64,000 nucleotides of DNA from assembly GCF_030936135.1 (NCBI RefSeq), contig NC_082611.1, forward strand, positions 7,021,001-7,085,000. Reading direction: 5' to 3'. This stretch comes from Gavia stellata (Eukaryota > Chordata > Aves > Gaviiformes > Gaviidae). The notes under the pieces are model-generated. The model did not search any database and was not told the DNA's origin. It saw nothing but the letters and a program-made list of their open reading frames with translations. Positions 13,701 through 26,500 of this stretch are shown here, piece after piece. Position 1 is the first letter of the stretch, and every line of letters begins with the position of its first letter. The position numbers and the translations under genes are program-made.

Positions 13701-16700
13701 TAGAGGTCATTGGGCTCATGCCTTGATGATCACTAACACCACTAAGCAGGGATGGGTATTTAATCTCGTCAGAGTGTTGGAAATAGCGAAAGAAAAAGTT
13801 CTGTCAATAATCCAAAGACTATCTCAGATTGTGTCAATTGAGAAACTGGATTCCAGCACTTCACATCTTCATCTTGGCTGCAAGGTTTTTAAATGTGTTT
13901 GCTTTTTCTAGAATAAACACTATTTTAGAGCCATGTAGTTTTAATTTGGAAAGCAAAACTTCTTTCTCTAGAAATGTCAAAGCAAATTTCTAAACTTTAT
14001 TTTTAATTTTTCTTTAATTCAGGCACTTTCATCTGGATAATTAATTTTCTGCAAACAGCTTCGGAGTCAACAAATTGGCATTTTCTGAAGAAAAAAATGT
14101 TTCATTGAAAAATTTGTGACCATTGTTACTTAACAGCCCCTGTGAATATACAGCTTTGGGTCACCTCTAAGTGGCTCAGACTTGGGCTGAGAAGGTAAGT
14201 GTGAAAGGGCTTATAGTGCAATACTGACAGTCTCCCACAGGGATAGTTTATATGTAAATTAGCTCTGAAAAATGCTTTTCTCCCCATCAATTCCTTTTCC
14301 TTATGTAGCAATAAATTCATCTATTGGTATTATGGCTGGGTAATTTAATTTCTAATTGTAATCCCAACTTCAGCCTGTGACCAGCATATAAAGCTGCCTT
14401 TTGGATGCTCAAAGCTAAAGACTCAGCTGAAGCAGAGGATGGAAAAACAAGGCAAAAAGTTCTCTGAAATACTCAGTTGCCCTGGAAAAACCATGAGGTT
14501 GTTTGTGAGGGCAAATTTCCAGCCTCAGCCTATTGCTTCTGCCTGAACCTGTTTCACATGGCCCACCCAAGAGCTTTTGTGGGGATGCAAGGCACGGGGG
14601 ATGATGATGTCCAAAATTGTGGCACCCGGCAGTGGGAGAAAGGGAAAAACCCTACAGCTCCGAACAGCCAAACCAGTTAGTCTAAAGTCCCCTGAAACCG
14701 TGGGGAAGGTTTGTAAATCTGGTGGTGGTAGAGAGCCATTCTCATTGATGTCTTACAGAAATTAACCCCAGAATTACCACTGTGCCTTTAAAAATCCCAC
14801 TCCTCACCCTTAAATGTTTAAGATACAGATCGGCCGCAAGTGCATTAGTGAAAATGATGGTAGTGAAAAGCCAGCAGACATTGCATGAAAGCGAGGAAAG
14901 CCAAATGTTTTCTGTTGGCTTGGCTTCAGAAGGGTCCAAGGGGGATGTTTAAAAGCCGGGCTCCGGGAAAGCACAGTTAGGCTGGCACTAAGCGATGGTG
15001 TCGTCCCTCCCGCCCGCCCCCGCTCATTTCTCTAGTACCGTTTCCGTTCTGAATTTGGTCAAATATTGGGATGGATGGTCTGTCTACAAATTCCTCTGTG
15101 TAGTTCACAAGCGCCTCCCGCACAACTTCGTACCCGGTCAGGACCACAACTTTCTGGAACCCAAAGTGGAGGGTGAAGATGGGGCCGTATTTTTCCGCAA
15201 GCTGAAAAAGAGGCGAGCTGTGATGGTCAGGAAGGGAGGGAGCGTGCACAGGGCAAATGCCTGTTGATTTTTGAAAGGACATATTATGTCCTGATGCCCT
15301 GCTGGGAACGGCTGTGGAGCCGCTACCTGCAGAATGGCATCTGTGAGCTGGAGCTCATCATGGTCAAACACAAGGCATTTCGTACAGATGCCTGGCTGGC
15401 ATACATATGGATTTTAGGCTTATTGCCATGAAAAAAACCCCACCCCCATCAGTGCATTACTAATCTGGGTTTGTTGTTAAGGAGAAAGTAAATGAAAAAC
15501 AAAAAAAACCCACCTAGAGTTAAAGATCGGACCTCAAATGGCAACACAAGTTGGCAAACCAGAGAAAAACGAGAACGGAGAAGGCATTTCAGTGCAAATA
15601 ATGATGCTGTCGCACAGGAAAGCTTTGGTACGATGGTCCTCTCATGCCAGAGCACTCCTGCATCACTGCTACTAGATCAGAGGAGCTGTTTTTCCCATAC
15701 CAGGCATTTAGTTTGCCCTGGATGACCACAAATTGCAAATGCGTGCCCCTCTGCTCAGCCCTGGCTTTGGGACCTAGAGCTCAGCCGGGCGCAGCAGGGA
15801 AACCCACAGCAGGAGCAGGAGGCTGCCCGAATGGCTGGCTGGCCCCATGCTTGTACATAAAGCGATGCTCATTTTGCACCGAGAAGGCTCTGAATGTATC
15901 TTTGCCAGGACACAGAGAGACTCTTTCACTGCCACATGCCCCAGGATAAATTCTCCACAGCTCCCCACCAAAGTTAGGCCTTGCTGGTGGCTTACAAAGG
16001 CAAAGTGCCTCAGGGGGTTGAAAATCCCATGAGGACCATGCGGTCCTGCTGGCACGTCTTACATGTGTCCCCAGAGCCACTGTGCTGTGCGTGGATCCCC
16101 ACTCCTCTTTGCCAAGGAAAGGGGTCTGCGCAGAGCGAGGCAGGCTGGCGGGGGAATCCCCGCTCCGTAAGGATCGTTGTGTGTGAGCGGGCTGCTACAC
16201 GCCTGCGTTTTACAAGGGTGAGACTGTCATGCCCCCCAACCCCTGTCTGTGCATCTCCTCCGTGCTGCATTGGGGACCGTGGGAGGCTGACTGCTCTTGC
16301 CTACCTCCGCCCCGCTGCTGCGGCTGCATCTTGCTCCCCAGCAGCTAGAAAACAGCACTTGGCGACAGCAGAGAAGAGTGTGGGCTGGGCTGGAGCAAGG
16401 TGATGGGAAGCCACAGTCCAAATCTGCTGCCTAAGCAAATACACGGTGTATGCGTGCAGCCTCAGCTGTGCCGGGTCCACCAGTAGCTTTTGCAGAGGAG
16501 AGGGGGCATCCCGCTGCGCCCTGCAAACACGCACATCAGGGTGCCCAGCCAACAAATGCTGGTGCTTGCTGCTCAATGCAATCACCATTTTTTGCTCTCT
16601 GTGGGGTAAGACAGAGGGATAACCCCTCGGGAGCAACCCCAAAGTCAAGGCAAACACAGGCGATACCAAATATAGGCTAGCAGGTGATGAAAGCATGCGG

Positions 16701-17867
16701 AGGTAATTCCAAACCGCCATTTAGAGGCTGCAGCAACGTCTGCCCAGCCCCACTGGGTAAACTGACCCCAGCCCTGACATTGCCCATAACAACACCAGGT
16801 GCTGGGAGCCTCACCCCATGGCAGTGCTAACCCACCACTCGGCTGCTCCCAGAGAACTGCCAGTGTTTGCTGAGCACCGGTGTTACGGGAGCCGTGTCTA
16901 CACCTCGTCGTGAACCGCCGCTGTCTGTTTGCTCACTCTCTCCCTGACCCTGGCGCAGGTCGATCCCCGAGGGTACTGTCTGCTAAGGCAAGGAGGGAGC
17001 ACCCAGCAGCCTGACATACATGCCCTGGGCTGTGCCAGCCTTGTCTTGCACTGAAGAACAGTTTACCACTATAAGTGGGGTAAGTTTTCTTAATTACAGG
17101 TTAATAGAAGAGCTTACAGGCTATTAATTCTGGTTCCTTAGTGCAACTTTTCTATCCCTCTCTTGTACTGCTGTCTAGATTTTAATGTGTACTCAATTCA
17201 TCAAGAGGGAAGTGGATTTTGCAACGGGGCATCTGGATTTTGGTCCTCTCCGTAGCAGTTTTGGGGTCACGGCATGGTGGCATTCCCCTTGCCAGTTCTC
17301 CAGGGTGGAGGGGAGGGAAGCAATTTCATCCCATGTTAGTTATGTCCTAATGTTTTAAAAGATTTCTGGGTGTCTGAGCTGTCAAATTAATATTTCAAAT
17401 CCCACAAGCATTATATACTTCATATACATCATCACAATTACATAATGAATTCCCATATTACCCAGAGGCCTTTTTTGATGGTTGATCACTCATAAATGTC
17501 ATTGCATCAACACAGACATTGGCTAGAAGAAGCCCAGAAAAATATTATAAAGCCATTTTCATACCTTTACAATTTAGTTTGAATTAAAAAAAGACAAAAA
17601 GTTCTCACTGATATATCCCAGGCAGCTTTAAAATGCATGAGGGTCTGGGTTTGGGGGTTTTTGTCCTACCTTCATTAGTGATTTATCTTGTCTTCTAAGA
17701 TCCACCAAGTGCAGGTTACCAATGATCGGAAGAGGAGTTGGACCAGGAGGAAATTTAAAAGCTGAATTTTTATAGCCATTTGAAAAATAGAGTACAGCTA
17801 ATAATACTGCTGCACACAGCAGACAAATTAATGCAGGATCAGAAATAAATGAAATTAAAAAAGACAT
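4734..17867 (-). CDS. CYP2W1: Cytochrome P450 2W1, complete nine-exon gene
   Basis: ER-anchored heme monooxygenase. Exons, 5' to 3': 17867-17670, 15201-15039, 13138-12989, 12895-12738, 11939-11766, 8079-7938, 7555-7371, 6849-6708, 4924-4734. They join in phase to 1503 nt (500 aa) with no internal stop, and match the CYP2 exon plan. Motifs: signal anchor about residues 8-29, PPGP hinge about 41-44, C-helix W130-RTTRR, I-helix AGTET 305-309, K-helix E362-VQR, heme loop F435-STGRRNC442. Exons 4, 7 and 8 carry stretches I remember from human CYP2W1 ([34 protein letters not shown]), so the subfamily call is strong. The start at 17867 has A at -3 and lies just before the anchor. Exons 4 and 7 are each one codon shorter than usual. 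The intron 2 donor (GTACTA) is weak. Intron 3 is only 93 bp. Intron 5 is 3.7 kb because of a CR1 insertion. Human CYP2W1 is fetal and tumour-restricted; expression here is unknown. Confidence 0.93.
8367..11095 (-). mobile_element. CR1 LINE (non-LTR retrotransposon), 5'-truncated, in CYP2W1 intron 5
   Basis: The element is in the same orientation as CYP2W1. Its 3' end is the bird-type CR1 tail (ATTCTATGA on the minus strand) near 8369. The 5' end is a truncation inside the endonuclease domain near 11095. ORF2 remnants, in element order, are: endonuclease C-half (about 11090-10467, with [13 protein letters not shown] and [12 protein letters not shown]), linker (10560-10255), N-half of the reverse transcriptase (10258-9650, with NYRPVSLTS), and the C-half (9535-8459, with [13 protein letters not shown] and FADDTKLG). 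There are two frame changes and two in-frame stops, between 9650 and 9535. The motif A Asp is replaced by Val ([10 protein letters not shown] where YLDFSKAFDT is usual), so it cannot move itself. Long readable segments suggest moderate age. No target-site duplication was seen, as is common for CR1. Ends are approximate. Confidence 0.95.
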
Positions 17868-18329
17868 TTTTTTAGTAATAACCTGGTTTTTGGGGGTTAG
17901 AAGCAATAAAAATGCAGTGGCACTGTTCGGTTTCTGCCAGCTGGCTTTCTGTTTGCTCTCTGCGATTGCTACAAGCACTCGATTCTTATTAAGGTTTGTA
18001 GAGTACCTACATAAATACTGCATACTCCACCCTCTTTAAACACCTCAGAGAATGTGGTCTAAGCAGTTTGCAAAGCCTGTCCAGAAGTAAAGAGAGTTTC
18101 AAATTACAAACCCATGCATGTGTGTGCAAGAACATATACATGGGAAAAGGTGCTTGGCATTCCTCTATAACCTCCTTCTCCCCCTGAGACCTCAAGGTCC
18201 TTTATTAGCAGTGCTATGACCCTCCAAACACTCCGCTAACATGGGGAAACAAAAAGGTTTCCCTGAATCCTATTAGAAACCTCCAGATTCAGATTTGGGT
18301 AGGGTTTGAGATCTCCGTGTCACTAGAGA

Positions 18330-18600
18330 GAAAAACAGTATTGTTATGGGAGACTTCAGCTTTCTTGATGTCAAGTGGAGATCAAAGGTTGTTAATAATG
18401 GTAAAGCCCATGTATCCCTGGGGGCTGTAGCCCATAAACTTCTTCATCAAGTCAGCTCTGAACTGCCCAGAAGGGATGTGATTTCAGACTTTGCGTCTGA
18501 AGTAGAGGACATGTAATAGCTAGCCATGGAAAATTAGCTTGGATCAAATGATCATGAGTGGATTCATGAGTGGAATGGAAAGACAAAATTAGATTTGAAA
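18330..18600 (+). mobile_element. Degraded LINE endonuclease fragment (CR1/L3-like)
   Basis: One frame from 18337 reads VMGDFSFLDVKW, then about 25 residues later LLHQ, then after three stops LGSNDHEWI. These match in order the GDFNFPDVxW, FLHQ and SDHE landmarks of CR1-clade endonuclease domains; the younger CR1 in this window has [12 protein letters not shown] and LGHRDHEMI at the same places. Spacing fits. Several stops and poor conservation between landmarks indicate an old copy. Decayed continuation may run to about 19000. The clade assignment is tentative. Confidence 0.55.
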
Positions 18601-21600
18601 CTTCCGGGAGGATTCTTCATTTTGCAAGAGAAGCTTCTAAGAGATAGAGGGAAGAAGTTAATGAAGTTAATGAAGCCAGCTGACCTGGCAGGCTTCAGAA
18701 GGGGAAGAAGACAGGAGAATGGAATTATTTTAAGTCAAAGATATGAAACACCTGTAGCTTGCATCCCTCTTAAAGGTTTAAATCTTGTACAGAAGGAATT
18801 GAGATCTACCTAATTGAATAGTGGCTTTCAGGAGGATATTGGGAAGAAACAGCCAGTGGAATAAGATTTTTCAGGGAAGAAAGAGCTGTCTTGCATGATC
18901 AGGAAGTACAAGGCTGAAGGTACATTTATCCAAAGGTTAGATCATATAAAGGCTATTATTCAGCAAATACGGGTCTTCAGCCTTGCAAATGCAAAGAAGG
19001 TAGGGAAGGAAGTGGATCAAATGTGGCAGAGGGCATAGCTATGGTTAGCAAGGTCCCAAGGCAAATGGCTGCTTGGTTGTATGCTGGAGCTGCCTGCATG
19101 GTGTGGAGATGTTACAGCTGCCCAGAAGCAGAAGAGGCAAGTGTGTTGCAACATTTCTGGGATTATTTTTTTTTTTTATAGTTTCCAAGAAATGGGCTGA
19201 AGGCAACGGTTTCCCCCAGAGCATGCCTAGGATGACTCAACCCTGCCTACTCAAGTGAGCAAAGAGGCAGAGGGGCTGTAAAGACAGGCAAGAAGGGTGA
19301 GGGCTGGCACAGGGTGCAGAATATGGGCATTGTGATGAGAACTTGTGATGGCACGTGCTCTGTGCCCTGTGCAAAATGTTTGTTCCTGCAGGGTTTTGTT
19401 TGACCAGCAGCACCCTGCAGTGCAAAAGTTACGTGTTGCTGCTGCTCTCCTGGTATTTCATCCTTGCACTGGGAGCCGCTGAAATCATGAAAAGACCTTT
19501 CAGAAAGAGGCTTAAATTATCTCTGAAAAGCCAGGGAGGGAGTGTATTGGGTTTTTTTAAACCAGGCTTTGAGTGCAATGCATTAAAATGACAAAGGTAA
19601 GTCAAGCTCTTGCGATGACAAGAAATTCCTGTCTCAAAATGTGTCTGGTACGTGTTTCGTGTTTCGCTCTGGAGCTGCGCTGCTACGTGCTCCCCTGCCT
19701 GAGCACACAGAGCCGAGCACAAAACACCTGCCAGGCGCTGACACTGCTCCGGGTGCATTCCTGGGGCAGCCGGGCCCCTCAGGGTGCTCGCAGCCGGGTT
19801 GTCCTCCGTCCCTCCTGCCCACTTGGCAATCCCCTGCCACAGCATGTGAACCGGGTGGTGCTGGTGAGAACGTGGAGGATGGACATCATCCACCAACCCC
19901 TAAGTGCAGCCACTGTGCTGCCAGTTAGCCAGCCTTGGGAGGTCCAGCCAGTAAAGCACCAGCCCCATATCCTTTATATTAACTTAAATCCCTCAAAATC
20001 TCTGTGCCTTCCCCGCCAGTCCCATTCTTGACCGGCGGTGCAGCCAGGGCTGCAGCCACAGATAACTCCTGCTGGCTTTTACTGAGACAAGTTCCTTTTA
20101 AGCAAGGGCAGGAGCCACAGGGATCAATGTAAGAGGCCACATCCAGAGCCATGTCCCATCTCAGACAGCGGCCAGACCCAGGTACCATGGGAACTCTGAG
20201 GGCACTGTAAGATAATGTATTCCCCAGCCAAGAAAATATTTTTTCCTGGTCTTGTTTGGAGTCTAGTTTTTCTGTTGAAATACATGGAGTTGCATCCCTT
20301 CTCCAGAGTTAAAAGGCTGTAGCAGGCATAAAAATCTATTTCCTTCTATTGGTTTGAATTTACTGCCATTCACTTTAATTTTCCATTTTGCCTCTGTGAT
20401 GAGAAAAGGTTGGTGGAAGCAGATGACTCATCTTGTCTAGGACATTGCATGGCCTTACTCTTCCTACTTCTCCATCTCCACTTTCAGGCAACCAACCAAA
20501 TCTTCCAAGCCAGTATGAAGGGTGTAGGGGGTGAAGGGTTTTCCTTCTCCATAATAATTTTTCTTTCCTCCTGTCCCAACTTCTCCTAAAGTCAGTATAT
20601 CCTTTTGGAAATGTGGTATCTGGAGCATAATACCATCTCAAAGTTTGCCTGTCTCCCTGGGACCAATGCAAGAAAAAGCCTTGCATGGTGTCTTAAGCAC
20701 TTTGGGAATCTGGGAGGACTCCCTAATTCACCAGATAGTGAGTTCTGAAAATTGTTCCTCTAAGTCCTGTAAGTCAGCAAGGATACAACGCCAAGTGTAG
20801 ACTTGCTAACAAAGCTCCAAGGTCCCAGGTTCCTTACATAATTAAACTGCATCAACACATGGACTGTGCATATGATTTTGATAGGAGATACTTTTGAAGG
20901 GGACAATTATTTAAGTATTAAAAAGACCTTTCTGTTGTGATTTTCTGGAATTAGAAATTCAATCATTTCCTTTGAGCTGTTTGTGACTATGAGTATTGCT
21001 CACTCTTTGCATTGTTAAACATGTTCTGGCTGCAGGTTGCCCAGGGATCCCTGTGCTCACCTCTCTAATGTGGGTGTATTAAAGGTGGTGCAGCCCAACT
21101 TTATCACTTTGACCCAAAATCAGTTTCATCCTGCAACACGAGATAGTTCAACAGCAACAGAGCAAAATATTTATTTATCAGGCTTGCAGTAGTTAGACTG
21201 CAAGTAGAGCAACAGCAAAACAAATGTAAGCAAACGTAGCCGCAAAGGCTTTCTTGTTACATAGCTTGTTAAGCAGACTCCTTGAGATGTATCCAGAAGC
21301 TGGAGCTGGCCGCATGGTACAATGCATGTACAAGTGCAACACCAGTACAAGTACAAGGTACAGTACAACTATTAGAGTGCTGCCTTTAGTTGCATGAACT
21401 AAAGCTAGTGTGAAGAGTCAATGTCTTGGCCAAACAAAGACCGCCCTACTTTTTCATCTCTTCATATTCTCTTCCTCCTTTCTTTCCTTCCATTTGCAGC
21501 ACAGATCAGCTACAAAGACAGCAACTTTAGTTTTATGTTACAGATTTACTATAACCACCCCCTCAGTCTCTGTAACTTTCTGTTTCTTCCTTTTTTCTTT

Positions 21601-22558
21601 TCATCCTAACCTGCCTTCCCTGCCTCCAAACCAACACAAAAGTGTCTGCAGTGACTCACTGCTCCCAAATCCACATGTGGTTTTCTGCCTGTTTCACAGC
21701 ACACAAAGCAGCCTCCTCTCTCGTACCTGCACCACCATTCAGATTTCACACACGTACCATGCTTCCCTCAATGGGTGTAGCCTTGCGGGTACAGCTAGTT
21801 GTTCCTAATCCTAATGGCTGCTACATGAAATAAATCATTAATTGTAGTAATCAAACAGCTGCTCTAGGACAGCTGCAGTCTCTGGGGTGTGACCAGCTTT
21901 CTACAGAGACCTCCCTACAACAAGTTAATGGTACAGGTGAGCAACTTGGTAACAAAGTCTAAACCCCTTCTCCTTCTAGACTCTTTATTACCAGTTTTAC
22001 ATCTATTTTCACAGTGACTACATTCAAAATCCTATTAGCCTTGACAGTGATGCAGGATCTCTGCTGGCAGAACGTGAGCATTATCAGCTCTGAATTTGTA
22101 ACTTCAGTTCCTGCCTAAGTGGCCAAAGTACTTTTGCAAGCACCAAAATTTTGCTTGCAGTTCTTACTGTGATGGCCCTGCTCCTGCTGTGTACTGAGCA
22201 CATACAACTTCCATGGGAGCCCATGGCAGTGGTACTTGCTCAGCAGTGCAGGGTGATCTGTTACTCTGCCTGGAGACCTTGCTGCCTATGCCTGACACAA
22301 GGAATGTCTAGAGAGGAAGACAGCTTGAAATGCCAGGGGCTGTGTATCTGGTGTAGAGCTGAAGACAGACAGCAACATTTTCTAAAGAGTTTAAGCCCCA
22401 TTTTCAGTCAAATGGAAAATATTGTCCCTATTCATCCCAACACACCTGATACTTGAGACTGAAGTTTGAATTAGGAGCCTGTGGATGATGGTTCACCCTG
22501 CAGTCAATGGAGAGGGTGAGCAATTCAGACCTTATGACAGTTCAATCATCCACTGAAG

Positions 22559-22593
22559 GATCCTCTCTCTCTCTATGGAGGGCAGAGAGGATC
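22559..22593. repeat. Short perfect inverted repeat
   Basis: GATCCTCTCT at 22559-22568 and its exact complement AGAGAGGATC at 22584-22593, with a 15-base loop. Part of it is CT-rich simple sequence, so it may be chance. Confidence 0.5.
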
Positions 22594-23549
22594 TAGAGAG
22601 CAACTATAGCTCCTAAGGTGCAAGCAGAGAAAAGGGCTCAGTGTCTCTCAGCTCTCTGATGGGAGCGTGGTAGTCCTGCTGCCCAGCCCCAGGCTGCATC
22701 ACCCTCACACTGCCTCAGGCTTGTGTCCAGCTTTAGCCGCGCTGATTCAGAAACTCTTCACTTTCTGTGGCTGGTCATTTTCTGCCAGTTTAGGGATCTA
22801 AGATGGCCCAGTAGGGGATGGGACAAGTGCCAGAGCCAGCAGGAAGCCAGGGGAGGTGAGGGAGTGGTAGAAATGCCTTTCTTACCAGAAGCAGAAAGCT
22901 GCTAGATTGGCCCCATCGTAAATAGGCTCTTCAGCATAAAGTGCCTAGTGCAGGTTGGAATGAACCCACTTCCCAAACCACTTACTTAGATGTTTTCTGA
23001 TAACTGTCCTGTGCCTGGCTCTTGGCATCAGCCCATGTTACACCCTCGTGTCTGGGACTCTGTAATAAAGATAAGGCAGGTTGTATCGCACAATGGAAGC
23101 TCAGTCTGAGGCTCAGCTGAACAACCGTCCTGGGGAGATTTCTAGATCCATTAAGTGTCTGTTGTCTCCAGCTGGGCCATCGCTAATCAGCTCTGCTATA
23201 GAGCTTGGACTTTGGGCTGAGAGATTCCCCATGGAGGCTCTCAGGGGAGAGCCTCTGATGGGTTACATCTATAGAGGAGACTTGAAACCATTTCATTCTT
23301 TCAAACAGCCCTGAAAACTGCATCTCTGATGTGCTGTTCCAGGAATGAATCACACTGTTTCTGAGAGCAGTACTCAGGGGTGTCTGAAAGGTTTGCATTA
23401 TGCAGACACCGCAAGAGCTCTTGGAAAGAATCGCATGAATGAGAGAAAAATAGCAGTGCCCAGTGTCTTCCTTTCCCTAAAGCTCAGGTACAGACAGCTT
23501 TTTTTCCCCTGTAACTAGACTTGCTTTCAAGCTTGAAGTGTTCACTACT

Positions 23550-26500
23550 CTAACTCCATGTCGTTTGACATTCATAAGGCACAGCACAAACCAGGTGAGG
23601 CATGGGGTTCAAGGTAAAGCCGACATCAGCAGCAAGATCTAGGTCTGATTTGTCCACTCCTGGAGGGGTTTGGAAAACAAATTTGCGAAGCAAGCCCGCA
23701 AAGAAGAGGAACAGCTCCATTTTGGCCAGTCCTTCTCCAACGCAAGCCCTTCGTCCTGAAAACAACCAGGAGAGAAGTAAATGATCAGCACTGTAACTGT
23801 TAGCGTTGATGTCTGAGACCGTCTAAACTGGATGTACAGTCTGTAAGAGCAGGCTGCTGAGGTAGGAAATTTTTCCTTCTCTCTGTATATTAGGGGTGCT
23901 ACTGACTTGGTCTCAAACCATACAGAAGCCTGTAGGTATGTGAAATTATTCAGTGACTGTGGGTAAATCAGTGTCTCCCAGATCTCCCAAAGAAGACTTG
24001 GTTACCTACAGCAATGGTGGACAGGAGAAATGACCAGAAATCCCTTATCCTGTGTCCTGAGTCCCTGACTTTCATACTTTCCTGGAATCAGGGAGAACTG
24101 TGCCATCAGCCCAGCCCCAGGTGGTGTACACACACCCCTCTCACCTAAGGAGAATGGAATAAATGCCTCTCTCCTAATGAAGTTCCCATCAGCATCCAGG
24201 AAGTGGGAAGGGTTGAACTGATCCGGGGTTTTCCAGTGTAACTCATCATTCAGAGCGGAGGTCAGCAGTGGAATAATCTCTGTACCCTGAAAGGGATCAA
24301 AGAAATTCACGGTAGCTGTTTAGAGCAGATCACTTTCCTAGTCAAGTTGGACTGCTTTCTTTTTTCTAATGTGAAGAAGCAAATAAGACTGAGCCATGGC
24401 AAATGGAACTGGGGGATTCTTCCCTGCCCCACTGTGGCTCTGCCTGTTATCAGTAGCTGCTGCTCTCTTTTTGGACCACAAAACATTCCTTTCTTACAGA
24501 ACCAGATCTTTCAAGATGCTGAAGTCAAGGTTCCACATTTGGCATAAGAGATTCAAACCAATATGTGATTTAATTAAACTCTCTGCTTATTCTGGATTCA
24601 AACAGCTGTAACAAACCACAGTCCAGTGCATGTTTATAACAGCTATCCTGGATCCAAGAAAAAGGATCACATCATAGATGAAACCATGCATCATGGTGTC
24701 TTTAGATTTTTATATTTTTCTTCCTGTCTACTTTAAACAAAACTGTAAGGAATCTGTGCTGCTAGTTTTAAAGCTCACCTTAGGAATCACATAGCCTTGG
24801 AAATTCACATCGGTAGGAGTTGATCGTGATACACCCATTGGGACAATATTGGCAAACCTTTGTATTTCATGTATCACTGCATCTGTATAAGGCATTTTTT
24901 TCCGGTCCTCCAACTTAGGCATCTCTCCTGGTTCAATGACATGGTTCATTTCTTCCTGAATCTTTCCTTGGAGGGAGGAAAGGATTAAGAAACTGATAGC
25001 CCTCTTATCTTGCAACTGAAATGGCCTCCAGTTTGGCCAGGATGAAGAAAAGGGAAAACTTTGAGGGGCATTTGGGGAGAGCAGAAGTGGGTAAGTCAGG
25101 GCACGGCGTGGTTCTTTCAGGTTTGTTTTTGAGCCAAGGGAGCTTGAATGGAGTCACTACAGTACAACCCATGCCTGACTTTGATTGCACACCTTTATTA
25201 CCCCATAGCCCTCAACAGAAACCAGATCAGAATCAGCTCCTGAGGAGACCTTTAGTGACGTAAGCCCATAGCCTGCAGGAGAATAACGATGGGGGAGCTT
25301 TACTGTAACTGTAGACTGGCCCTTAGCCTCTCCCACTTGGCTGGGCTGGTTTATTGCAATCCAGCTGAATAAAATTCCTTTGTAAAATCAACGGTTGTTA
25401 TCTCTCTCAGAGTACTCAGAATAATTACTCTAGACAACACTGAATGAGTTCCACTCCCTTCCACAACCAAAGCCTTAAGCATGCAACAGTATATTGTACA
25501 AGAGGACTTCTCAGCCTTACTCTGAATTTCTGGGTATTTCATCATCAGAAGAAGACCCCAGCGCACAGTTGTAGAAGTAGTCTCAGTCCCAGCGGCAAAG
25601 AGGTCCAGGGTTGAAAACAACAGGTTTCCGTTGTTGAACATAGTGTGAGATTTCTTTGCCTCCTTCAAAACACACAGATAATGGCCGTAAGTTCTACAGC
25701 AAGTGATACCAATATGTGACTGTGTTGCCACCATTTTTATCTGCATTTTAGCTTTTTGTGACTTTATATGCTCTGGGAAACTAAATGTTTAGTATTTCAG
25801 CATTAGGGCCTATGCTGTCTGGAATTTGTCTGGTCCCAAGCGTATGTGCAATCCCTAGGTCCAGATATTAGGTTAGCTGGAATTTAGTTACTGCAATGAA
25901 GTTTATCACTGCACCATTCTTGCAGGAACATTTGGGATGATCTCGTCCTTACGTGTCCTGTGTGGTAACTTATTTCACTTACCTTGAGTACTAGATCCCT
26001 TTAACCAGCAGTTTCAGTGGAGCTATGGAGCGAGTACAGCGCAGCTCACTGTGAGTATGAGCTTTGATATATTCTGCTCACTGCAGTTCTTCTGTTGCCA
26101 CTCATTCCCAGTCCCTGACAGATGGTCAGTCCTAATAATAAGTCAGAGCTAAGAGAATAGAAAGACTCTGAGACTTAGCTTTAAAGTACCTGTTGTTGCT
26201 TCATCAGAAAGGCATCAACAAAGCCTGTTAAGTTATTTTCATTAAACTCTTCTTTGTGTTCCTGGAAGAGCTTCTGGAGAAATGCATTCAGTTCACTGAC
26301 ATTTTTTAGCACAGTCTTCGAAGCTCCAGAGAGAAATCCAAGGGATGGGTAGAAATTATATAACTGTGGAGAAAGAGAATTCTTAATTGGCATTTTGAAC
26401 ACATACTGGTATCTCAGATCACACTGATGGTCCCTTGTCCCATGCCCTGACATTTCAGGCCATAGTTCCCCCACATTCACTTGTACAGTCCAAGCAGCTA

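Larger units (their letters stand above)
17868..23549. other. Intergenic region between the two tandem P450 genes
   Basis: This stretch holds the CYP2W1 upstream region and the 3' UTR of the CYP2K-like gene. No third set of P450 exons was seen, so there is no sign of a lost intermediate copy. It contains a degraded LINE endonuclease fragment (18330-18600) and a short GATC-flanked hairpin (22559-22593). No clear TATA box precedes CYP2W1. In-frame reading continues upstream of its start to an ATG at 18023, which I do not use because it would put 52 residues before the signal anchor. Confidence 0.6.

Noticed and set aside
17868-18023. In-frame upstream ATG that would add 52 residues to CYP2W1
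   Set aside because: It would place a hydrophilic stretch before the signal anchor; every CYP2 relative starts just before the anchor, and the downstream ATG gives the standard 198-base exon 1.
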